64,000 bases of DNA. Origin: Antennarius striatus. Its lineage: Eukaryota; Chordata; Actinopteri; Lophiiformes; Antennariidae. Under the pieces are notes generated by a model. That model saw nothing but the letters and a program-made list of their open reading frames with translations, was not told the DNA's origin and made no database searches. The DNA is taken from positions 16,957,001-17,021,000 of the forward strand of contig NC_090784.1 in NCBI RefSeq assembly GCF_040054535.1. Direction: 5' to 3'. The translations under genes were made by a program, and so were the position numbers. Shown here one piece after another: positions 47,038 through 59,400 of the stretch. Numbering within the stretch: the first letter of the stretch is position 1; each line of letters opens with the position of its first letter.

Positions 47038-48910
47038 GGGCCTGTACTCACTATACTGCATATGCATGTACCCGCTAACCTGTGTGTAGAGTGGATTTCC
47101 CTTCAGGGATTAAAACAGTTAATACAATTTTTTTTTTAAAAAGCCCAAAGTTTCGAATCACAATTTGCCTCTGATGGGTTTTCAATCTGAAACACCCTCT
47201 ACAGTTGGACCCTTGAACAGGTGAAGGTAAACTCCATAAAAACCCTGGACAGGGGAAAAAAAACAACAAACAAGCCAACAAATAAATTAATTAATTGGTT
47301 AATAAATCTTGGTGGTCGAATGTTAAACAAGGGGTTCGATGTGCTGAAGGTGTGATAATAGTGCAGGTGTAATGATCACAGCATTATTGTTGGTGTCATA
47401 ACCCTTATTACATTGTGGAGTTTATGGATTGATCCAGTCATGGATGTGATGATTCACTCATGCAGACAGAATAATACTAATACTAATATTACTACTACTT
47501 GTACTACTACTACTACTACTAATAATAATAATAATAGTAATTGGCCAATCAAGATAATGGACTACACATGATGGTCTACCACTTTTTTCCCCAAATTTGA
47601 TCTAGACGCAGGTCATAGTGTGAATCTGAGAGATTATGATATTTTGTATGATTGGAGTTGGCCTTATTTATTTAGACACAGGTGGGATCCGGTGGATACT
47701 GCCACCAATACGTAGCTGAGATGAAGCAGATTCAGAGTTATTTATAATGTCTTACCGTGAACGGTAATTGTCATCATAGTGTTTGTTTTGTGTATTTTGA
47801 TACAAAATGTAAAACACATCTTGTGCACACTCACTTGTGCACCATTCTACCTTAAAAAACTGAATGTTGGTGGGAACTGATAGAAGGAAGCAACATGAAA
47901 AAACTAATGATTAAAACGGATTGTTCTTATTTCATATCTCGAATTTCTTAATCAGCCAATGTTTGCATTCACTGCCATAATCATAATCATTTGCATGCAA
48001 AAAGAAAAACAGCAGAGCCAGAGCCCAGTCAGGATTTAGCAAAGCATGTTATCTATGCTGAAGGCACTTAAAGTACACTTCAGGATTATCCCACACAATG
48101 TTAATATGGTTATGGTCTCTACTCTATCAGCAGGTATTATTTTCATACCTTGCCCATGTTGTCCTGCATGCCTGGTATCATTTATGATCCTGCTGCAGGA
48201 ATCTGCTGGATCAACCTCCTGCCTGAGAATCAGCTCCTCTGAATTAAGAGCTGCTGACAATTTATTGTCGAGCCTCAAGTGGCTGTATTAACCTCTGCGG
48301 CTTCACCTCCGTGGGTGTTTGCGTGTGTGCTGCACCAACCATACCTTTCATTTGGGTCTACATTGCATGGAGGCAGGTAGCAGGTTCAGTTTGTACACTC
48401 TGTCTGCAAAAGCAGGGAAGGACAGTAAAATATCTAGAGAGAGAATCAGTCTACAGCACATTAAAGGCACTCAAGACAACAAGCTGCAGGAACAGCTGAG
48501 ACGATGAGGGAGCGCATCAACACTTTTGAAACTGTTTTGAATATAGATCAGTTTCTGGTAAGGCTTCAACTTTTCAAGGTTATCATCTATTGAAGTGCTT
48601 TTTCCTGAAGTTTTGTAGTGTTGTGACTTAAATTAATTCCATTAAAATTCTATTTTTTATGTATTAGTCCTCCACGGCGTTTTTTTCTTCCTCTTGTGCA
48701 GATTAATTGTTGGCTCCTATGTAACACATGGAAGTTTATACAGTAGTTTGGTTTATTTAATCACTTCCAGCCCTGCGCTTATGTCTTAATTAGAAGATGA
48801 CAGCTTGAACAGTGTTCAGACCAGGCATGATAATTTTATTGTACTGGTTAATTAGGGTATTCATATGGTGACTTGAATGTATGTGTGTCTTGGGTCGGAG
48901 GGAGAGTTTG

Positions 48911-48999
<89 letters not shown>

Positions 49000-49083
49000 C
49001 TCCTGATCTATCTGTCAGTAAGAGGGTCAGATTTTATCATTAACCTTGTGCTATGGAACAAGACTATATTGTTTTAAGGACTC

Positions 49084-49137
<54 letters not shown>

Positions 49138-52100
49138 CACGCACACATGCAAACACATACACACATTTTAGCCTACTGGCTAACGCACACACAAATTTGG
49201 CATTCTGAAGAACCCACACAATGACACACAGATATGAATATGCAGCGCTGTGGCTCCCCGTCACGAGGGATAGCGGAATGTGCTATTATTTTTTTAATTA
49301 ACTCTCAATGTCACACTGCCCTTCAACCTCAGCATCTATTCGTAGCACTCACTGTGACTGGAGCTCCCCTCTCCCCCTCTCTCTCTGCTGGTTTCTCTCT
49401 GTTTTTGTTGTTTGCTGCTCTTCATATTTTGGGGGGTTGAGTGGGTTTTACAGTTTCTCTTTTACAGGCGGCTCATAAAGTGCAGACCCACGAATGCATT
49501 CAAATCTCCTGAAAGCCCACCAGTATAATTTAACATGTGTTTTCTCTGCTAAACCAAGGGAGGAATAGTTTACATTTTTCATTTTCTTCATCTAACTAGG
49601 ATGCAAAATGCATAACATTAGAGGATTAAGCTCCTACAGTTGAGCTCAAGAGTGAAATAATAACTACTTTTATGTGTCTGTAGAGAGAGTTCAGGAGAAT
49701 AGCCACAGCAGTAAGTAAGGAAAACGTTCCTTGGAATAAATTAAGGAAGAAGAATAGACAGAGGGTGATTTGTTGGAAGGTCAGTCTACAGTTGAAGAGT
49801 TAACAATGTCCATAAGTGTGTGAAAGTTACAGGGATGCCATGTTTGGCCCTGTGTTCCATGGGATCAGTGTACAAGGCTACACGGTGACACAAAGGTAAA
49901 CACAAGGTTGAGAGATGGAAGCTGTGAAGTCACCTGGCATTAATAAATCACAACTTCTAGTGCCTCTCTCACGCTGTCAGAAATTTGACACAGTTACAAT
50001 TCATTGTTTTTCACTGTCACAATGAAAGCAAACAATCCATTATTATTATTATTATAATTTCCAAGAGATAAAAATGACATCATATGGTGTGTTTTGTCCA
50101 ACCGATTATCAAAAATCCACCAAAAGACAACATGAAAAGGAGTGCGGTGGTCTGCATCCATTTTTCTGCTAGATATATCTTGTCTTACACAGATGCATGA
50201 AATCCATTTGAATGACTCTAAATCTGCATCAACTTCATGTGGCTATATCACTGGCTTCTTGTTCTACTGGCCTCCTCCAAATGTATATTTGAATTATCTA
50301 GATCCAGATAACACTCTAGAGCAGTGGTTCTTAACCTTGTTGGAGGTACCGAACCCTTCCGGTTTCATATGGTCACTCACCGAACCCTTCTTTAGTAAAA
50401 ACTTCTTTTTTTTTCAAATTGAAGACATAAGTATATGTTTTATTGGTGTATTTAATGGATTGTGCTTTAATGTCACCTTTTTCAAAGAACAAAACCAAGA
50501 CCTACCTGCAAATCAGTGTGACTTCTGCTGTGGTTATTGAGAGACCAAGTGCTATTCTAATGTCATTTTCACAGCAGTCTGTTTCTTTTGTTTTCCATGC
50601 AGCTTAAGGAAATGTTCCTTTATTTTTGCCAGTGCGAGACTAGACTTGACATTGCAAATCATGCAGAACGCTGACTCCCGTCACGTTCCGTTATACAGTA
50701 CATGTAAATTCACGTTGCACATATTCGTCCGACCACTTTCTTTTTATGCTCAACATAGTTACTATGAATTAAAATGTTAAGAAAGCAATCAGATGACGTA
50801 CCATCATGACAGGCATAAATCGACTACTGAGTACTCAAAATCCCATGTAGCACAGGTAGGCTAATCGATGTAGCGTCACATGATCACCTGCAGCCAGTGA
50901 TGAGTAAGGGGGGCGTGTCATCACGAATTGACACGATGTGTCAAACGTACACAGTGATTTGTGTATGTTCAACAAAAACACCCGACACGATGTGTCAGGT
51001 GTTTGTCTTGACCCCCGTCTCTGCCGAACCCCTGAGACCGACTCACCGAACCCCTAGGGTTCGATCGAACCCAGGTTCAGAACCACTGCTCTAGAGAGAC
51101 TTGCTGTTAAGTCTTATTAGTTTTATTTTTATATATTGGCCAAAAGTTGTTGTTTTTTTAATTGATGGAAGAGCAACTCTGAAAAATATATTGATAAAAT
51201 CATTTTGATGATGGGAATAATTCGGACATACATGTACAACTCAAGCAAAGACATAAACACAATCAGTGTTGTTAATTAGCACGTAAATGTCCAGATGATT
51301 AATTTGGTCCAAGAATTAGTGAAATAAACATACATATAAGTGATGTTATTGATGTTATGCTAAATTTTGGGAGTAGCTAGGCTATTTCACAAAATACATT
51401 TGTAAATTGATGTCATTTTATTCCATACTGATTATGACTTTTATGAAACAACCCAATATAAAAGATTAGCTAGCTTATTAGCTTACTGAAAGCTAGAGAC
51501 AGTGTCACTGAGGAAAAGACAGGAGACAGAGCTGGAGGTAGCAGACATGAGGATGCTGAGGTTCTCTCTGGGAGTGACCAGGAAGGATAGGATCAGGAAT
51601 GAGTACATCAGAGGGACAGCACATGTTAGAGGTTTTGGAGATAAAGTCAGAGGGGCCAGACTGAGATGGTTTGGACATGTCCAGAGGAGAGATAGTGAAT
51701 ATATTGGTAGAAGGATGCTGCGTTTTGAACTGCCAGGCAGGAGGTCTAGAGGAAGACCGAAGAGGTGGTTTATGGATGTAGTGAAAGAGGACAGGAAGGT
51801 AGTTGGTGTGAGAGAAGAGGATGCAGAAGACAGGGTTAGATGGAGGCAACTGATTCGCTGTGGCAATCCCTGAAGGGAAAAGCCGAAAGGAGCAAAAGAA
51901 GATTAGCTTATTGAAAGCAGCTTCACATGGTAGTGTCATTAAATGAGACAAACAAAATGAAACTATTCCTAGACAGGAGATGCTGTTTTTACACAGTTTA
52001 ACAGGAGTACAGTATACTATGTAAGAAGAACAGCAACCTTCTGTTTGTCTTGTATTTATTGTGGGACGTGAGATGAGATGTACAATGTGTGAGGTAATGA

Positions 52101-53400
52101 ACATTACGTTACTGTCCCTGGTTTTCATGACTCCTGGTGCCAGGGCCTGATGGATGAGGGCTCTGGTGTTAATGTGTAGTGCAGTGGCACTGACGGCGAG
52201 GCCGACTTCAGTGTAGAACAGACAGAACAGGAGCAGAGCTGCTGCCACATCATGCTGCAGACAGCTGGGGAGGAACAGGTAAAGACGGTCGGACCAGATG
52301 AAGAGGCAGTAATCTCTTATTCTGTGTCTTTTTACCATAATCAATACTCAACTGATTTTAGTGGATCATACTTGATTGATCAGTTTCTCTTTTCCAGCTA
52401 TGGTTTCAGTGACTTGGTTGTGGGAGCACATGCGATGGGACTGCTAGGAGATGCCTCTGACATTAGATGACTAAATTCATGCTAGACTATGTTACAAACA
52501 ACTAGAGATTAAAAGGTAAATGGTTTATTAAACCTGCTATTTTCAAAAGCGTTACAGTATTTTGCTGTTAAATTCACTCAAATAGGATTGTTTTCAAAAA
52601 GGTGATGGGCAAAATGTAAATGATGTTAAATCCTTGTCAAATGATTTGATGTCAGTAGTTTTTTATTTCATGTTACTCATGCAATCCGACAAATTTTATT
52701 CATATCTTTTTTTCGTCTTACATACATTATGTATATAACAGAAAACTACCATAATCATTTATAATCTAATTTAATTTCTACTGATTTTTAGCAGATTTGG
52801 TTTTACTAAAATCAGTGACGATAAGACATCCAAGCTTTGATTGTACTGCATATTTTGCATAATGGCCAATGGCACTGTCTTAAAATAGATTTTTATTAGT
52901 ATTTTTAATATGTGAAGAACACTAAAAGATGACAGTCAGCTTTTCAGCAACTAATGTTATATAATATGATTAAATATCATTCCCATGATCTGTGATTTAT
53001 GAATTTTGGTCCTTAATAGAGAACCTTGTCTGGCGGGAAACCAGATTTAACCCAACAAACAGAAGTGATGTTTAACTGGGTCTTTGCATAAAACCAAATC
53101 ATTATAAACAAAAACTGGCCTGTATTTGTTTGCATGACTCACAAGTGCTCTACTTAGTATAACTACAATGGTGATGAAACAAAAACTCTTGAAAGTCATT
53201 AGCGCCGGAGCATTGTTCTGAATAATAGTAAATGGTTTGCAGTGCTTAGTGATTAAAATAACAATCTGATTTGTTGGCATCAAAAGTTTTCAAAGACCAT
53301 ACACAGTGTTCCCACTGTCCATCTGACATGTGATATAGTCATGTATTGTACTTTGTCATATTGTTTTAATTATACATGGTAACGGTGGAGTTTGTGTGTG

Positions 53401-53478
<78 letters not shown>

Positions 53479-56400
53479 TGTGTGTTGTGATGCAAATCTT
53501 ACTAATACACGTAAGCTCATATCCGAATGTAGTTGTTTAAACATTTTCCCATCAGGTGGGGTCGCGCATTGTTGTTGAACCTTTACTTTATTATTAGTGG
53601 ACATAATTATGACTCATTTGCTGCAAGATTTTGTTCTGGTCCTGGGCCTCTGCTTCGATGTGTCATCTCTCCTTTCCTGTGTGAACATGAGACAGAAATG
53701 CATGGCAGCCAGCTCTCCTTGTGATTTAGCTTCTTGCTTTGCTGTGTGGTAGGATGCATGTGATCTGCAGGTTTCAGTTGCACATTGTTGCTGCACCTGG
53801 ATCTGCAGTATCTTACAGCTTCGATGGTTTTAATGAGGGCAGTGCAAACCGATCACATGGGATTACAGGGTGTCGTGTTTTCTGACTAAGAGAGTCTGTG
53901 TGTGTACATGTGGTTTGGAGGTGTAAAGTGCACACGTAGTCGCAAGGGGAAGATGTGGAATGTCTTCTCTTCCAGGATCTCTTCCTCTGGCTCCTCTCCA
54001 GCCACTGGCTCTTCTCAGGGAGGGGTTTTTCCGATCTCTATGTCTGTTTTTTCTATTTCTGTCTGCCAGGGTATTCAGGTTGGTGTGTATCCCTTACACA
54101 GGCTGCGCATTCCCCCATCGCTTTCTCGTTATCTTAAGTCTCTTCGTGCTGGATCTAGTTTTATCCTTCTCCCATGTCTCAGTTATCAGAAGTAGTTCTT
54201 CGTCTCTTAACTCTCATCTTTCCCCTTCTCCCTCTATCTGACGTCTTGTTTCCACTCTCTACAATCCTCAAAGGTCCCAAATATATGATTCATTTGAGTT
54301 TTTGTTACTGAGTAAATGTCAGTTTCCCTTTGGTTATAGCTGTACGGGGAGTACAGGGAGCAGCTGGGAAACTTTGCACGACGAGAGGCTGCCCGTTTGC
54401 TGACAGAGAGACAATGGAGGAGACAGGCAGGGGAAAACACCACAGCCGCTGGCCGCAAAGGGCACGGCCGGTGGCATCTTCATCATCACCCCGTGACCTT
54501 GGAGTCGCATCACAGCCATGTCTCTTCTACCAAGAAGCCTCATCCCTACTCCAAGTGCCAAGGTGACCAGTTATTCTGTTCAAGTGCACGTATTTATATC
54601 TTTAATGCAGAGAAGGTGTAAGTTGAGGTGGTAAATCATGTGATGGCCGGGGAACAGCTGCAGGAATTAACATTATGCCTTTAGGTAACACTACATTGTA
54701 GGGAGAGCAGGATTTACCCAATGGATTCTGCTAGCGGTTTAACATTTTACCCGAATTATAATGATTTCATAAATAAAACTCACCTTTAATAGGCTCTCAA
54801 AAAACCCCATTTGATTTGGTTTTGACACCAGCTGGACATAAGTTGATAGCCTGGGATGTAGATGTAATGAAGACTTTATTTTTTTCTTGTGGTTTCATGT
54901 CATCAGTTGTGTTTCAAAACTTTCTACCACCCTGAAGGAATAAAAAAAATGGTTCATGCATATCTTTTTGTCTGCATATAAAAGATAAAATTTTATTTAT
55001 AATATGAATAAAATACACAATTTTCATTTGAGACATTCTATATCTGCAATAATTGTAGAAAGGAAATTTCTCCACGTTGTTAGAGACTCCTACATTCTCA
55101 GAAACAACCTGACCTTTATCATACTCCACTACAAGGCACAGAAAACAACATTATAGGAAACATATCAGGTTTTTTTAACACAATGTATTAAAAAAATTCA
55201 GATTGTTAATCATACAAAATAAGTCAACACTGGAAAAAGTTAACGCTGTTTTACTACCACTGTTACTCGTATCTTGTTTCAGGATTTGACTGAATGACAT
55301 CATACAGGTATATGATGCAATGCAGTTTAAGGGTACTCCAATGATTTCATCCATCAAAGGGAGTAGAATAAAGCCCAGACAGGTGTTAGTTAATGTTCAT
55401 TTTGACTCTTTTGAGGCATTCCCAAGTGTGAGAAAATTGCCGATATCCCTTCAGTCATTCTGTTGCTTTTTCAGATTCCCATTCAATGCCTGATGCCTCT
55501 AGACTACAACCTTTCAACAGATGGCTTGTATTACAAACTGTGCTTGGAGTTTCTGAAGGTCATACTATAGACAGGATAGCCCAGTAACAGACACTAATGA
55601 GTTACAATATATGAAGTGTAGAATTCAGCATGCCAGGGCTTCAGCCATAGAAAATGTTCTTTATGGTATGTTGTCATGGATACCCTGGCAAGCTGAAGTC
55701 CCTATCGCTGCTGCAGTTACCATGGAGAGAAAGGCTACCAGCTGTCTCAAGAGATGGCTATAGGTTTGCCTCGAAGCATCAGCAAAATCAACCTACATAG
55801 GAACAGCAAAAGCTCCAGTTGCCCACGCAGTGTCTGAAAGTGGAGTTCAACGTGACACGAGAGAAGTGTTGATGTACTGATTACATGCTGATTACTCTAG
55901 TAATCCCAAAGTGGCTGAACCAGGATTGGTTGTAAAGCCTAGAAGGAAACAGACAGCTGAGGATGCTGTGTTGGAAGCAGAGTCAGTGAAGGTGTCACAG
56001 AACTCTGGTAACTCTGAGCTGAAACCCAAGAGAGGAGCTGACTGAAGAATGTTCCAGACAACATTATGCGAAACGGACTAAGTAGGTGTTTTTGGTGTCT
56101 CAAGGAAAAACACCCAAAAAACTATCATAGATCTAAAAGTGCTGTAGGTGGAGCATATAGAGGAGTCCCACGAAAGGGAGAGGTTTAAATATAACTAAAT
56201 GAGGCAGGACTGGAAAACAATCATCCAAAGTACCTTCCATGCTCTCTGAGACGTAGGTCTATAATGATTAGTGAGTGCTACCAGAACACATATTGGTGCC
56301 TTATCAACCACAGTTGGGTAACCCAGGTGAGGCAGTTCGATGTTGGAAGACCTCAATGACCCCAATGTACATCGAGGTTTATTTGTTTAGATGCTTAAGA

Positions 56401-59400
56401 AATTCTTCCAAGAATGCTGTTCCTCTGCATTGGGCTATAGCATCATCACCATTCCAACACCAAGTAATTGTCATTCATTTTATGTCTCTGTCTCAGATTG
56501 TTTAGCTCGTGCGCGGCGATACATCGTGACCAAGATGGGGGAGGACTGGATATTCCTGGTTCTTCTGGGGCTGACTATGGCTTTGGTCAGCTGGAGTATG
56601 GACTATACCAGCGCCAAGAGCCTCCAAGGTAACACCGGTCAATGTCAAAGTCAAGGGGATCATTACTGCGCCCAGGATTCTGATCGTTCTGTAATTGTTC
56701 TGCAGATTCCACTCTGTGCTCCATTATGTCATGCCTCTTCCCTCTTTGTATTCCTTGCTGTTTCCCATTTTTCAGCATATAAGTGGATACACGGGGAGCT
56801 TAAGGGCAATGTGGCATTTCAGTACCTCGCCTGGGTTACCTATCCCATGATCCTTGTTATGTTCGCCTCGCTCTTCTGCCACCTCGTTTCCCCACAGGCA
56901 ATCGGTAAGCACTCCATCACCTGTCAGCTTCCGTTATTCTCTCTCAGCATCTGTTCTTTTCTTCTTCTACCCCATGATGCCTGTGTTAGCAGTATAGCAT
57001 TTTAACCAGTCTTTCTTTATGTAATCTCATCATACTCGGGTCCTCCGTCTTTGTCTTTTATATTTTTTTTTCTACAGGTTCTGGTATTCCTGAGCTGAAA
57101 ACTATCCTGAGGGGAGTGGTGCTGAAGGAATATCTGACCCTCAAAGCTTTTATAGCTAAGGTCATTGGTCTGACTGCAGGCCTGGGCAGTGGGATGCCAG
57201 TGGGCAAAGAAGTAATTAGCCTCCCCTTTCCATCTCTTTATCCATTATTTATCTGGTATCATTAAAATCTACCTCCTTGTTTTCTTCCTTCTCCACTCGA
57301 TCTACTCTATTTTCAACCTCAGAAGATAATAAATCATCTTCTGTTACGCTTTCCCTTCTCTCATGGGATTGAAGCAAATTATTCAAGTCCTCAGGAAAAG
57401 AGCACATTCATTTTCCTGATTAGCAGTGCAGCTGTCACATCCAGCAATTATACACTGATTTATCTATTCTGTTACAACATGTCCTAGTTTGGAATGCCTG
57501 TTCTAAAGGCAGTAGTCAGTGTTTGTGTAGATAACATTACATGTCACTCATCAGTGTCATTGTTCTCCTCCTGTCACCTTCAGGGTCCATTTGTTCACAT
57601 TGCCAGCATCTGTGCTGCAGTGCTGAGTCGATTCATGTCCATCTTTTCTGGAGTCTATGAGGTAAGCCGAGGCCTTGACCAGAACGGACCCACAACCTTC
57701 ACGTCCTCACAGTCAATGCACTAAAAATAGTATAATATCAGTAAAGCAGAAATAGCATGGAATATACATGAATGTATTTTAATATAGTATTTTCATCTTA
57801 ACTCTTTGTCTTCTTGTCTATGCTCTAATTCCAGAGTTCCCAAAGGACTTAAATTTAATTATTTAAATTTTCAATTAAAAAAAAAAATTCAATACTTTTT
57901 TTTTTACCATGCTAGTAACAAGACTCCAGGAATTACAATCTATAATAATCTTTTGTGAAGGTGCTAACTGACACAAAAAAAAATTCAGACCACATGCTTA
58001 TTAGTGTTTTACATCTTTAATATAGTTCACTATGACATTTGCAAGACAGATAATATTTTCAGCCTCAGCTGAACTTTGCATTTACAATTATTATTAATGA
58101 ATAAATACTGCATGCTGAGAAACTAAGTAAGATGTTGACATGATAAAGATGATACCTGCGGAACACCATCATGTTAGCATTGCCAATCAAGGATCATTTT
58201 AGGTTTTTATTTCAAAATAAATCCTCTAAAAATGTCTAAAAGCATTAGTTTTGACTTGCTAACTACACTTGCTAGAGATAGTATGTGTCCACCTTAGTAC
58301 AAACTCTCTATTGATCATACTGTATTTTCCGCACTATAAGGCGCACCTAAAAGCCTTTAATTTTCTCAAAAACCGGCAGTGTGCCTTATAATCCAGTGCA
58401 CCTGAGATATGAAAATTGTTTTAAAATGGGCCATTCATTGAAAGTGTGCCTTATAGTCCAGTGCGCCTTATAGTGCAGAAAATACTGTAATACCTCGAAA
58501 AGATTCAGGCAGCCCCTTTTTTCTGTGACAATTTTTTCTTGACTTCTTTATTTGACAATGTTTAAATTACTAAGGGTCATGCTGCAATGTCTAAGTGTTT
58601 AAAGAGTCCTTTAAATTAACTTAAAGCTCATTTCATTTGATGGTAGTGGGAACTCTGTAATTGTTGCCTCCCATCTGACTCTCTCCCCCTCTCAGGTCAC
58701 ACTCATCCCTCCCTGTTTTCTTTGTGTTTTTGTTTTGGCTTGACCCGTCACACCGCATCTGTGTGTGTGTGTCTCACTGTATTAATAGTGTGATGGTAAT
58801 GTCTGGCATGTGTATTAACAGTGACCTCCCCTATCCCCGACTCCCTCCCTACTCTTGGTATTCTCACCCATCCCTGCTCCTCCCTCCTTCTCCCTACCTC
58901 CTCATTTGTGTCCACCTTTGACCCTTAACACCAGATTGACACCCATAACCAGGACCTGTTGGTGTGTGCGTGTGCCGTGGGAGTGGCCACCTGTTTCGCT
59001 GCCCCAGTGGGAGGCAAGTCCCGTCCTGCGCTTTTCCATAATCAGCTACGGGACAGTCATGTGGAGGTTAAATTTGACCTCAGACCAATGCCCTCTATTA
59101 CCAGGGATGAAGAAAATGGAATATATAAAGATACAGATTAACCCCTCAGTACTAGTAAGCCTGTAATTGAACGCTCGGATTTAAAGGCATGGTTGAGTGT
59201 TTTGATAAATAGTTATTCACTTTCCCACTGAGAATGAGACAATATGATCAATACATCTCTAATGTCTATACTCAAAATATCTAGATAGAAGCAGCAGGCA
59301 TTGAGCTTCGCTTAGTCTATCTAAGTTAGGTTAGCTACAGAGGGCATGTTGAATATATAGAGGGTATGCACATGATGTCACGCTAGGCGAAGGGCTGTGA

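Larger units (their letters stand above)
43100..54339 (+). other. clcn1: clcn1 intron 1 (about 11.5 kb)
   Basis: No coding exon was found between 42871 and 54339. The intron holds the interspersed repeats, hAT element, LINE end and microsatellites listed separately. The rest, including 43100-44580, 47550-48900 and 49450-50300, has no feature I can name apart from TAAT-rich AT blocks and a POU-like palindrome at 47990-48001. Confidence 0.6.

Noticed and set aside
51505-52344. Longest minus-strand open frame (279 codons)
   Set aside because: It is the complement of a LINE 3' end plus unrelated intron sequence, has no family similarity I recognise and crosses an element boundary.
53902-54241. 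Overlapping plus-strand frames before clcn1 exon 2
   Set aside because: Pyrimidine-rich intron sequence gives leucine/serine-rich translations in all three frames; no splice context or homology.
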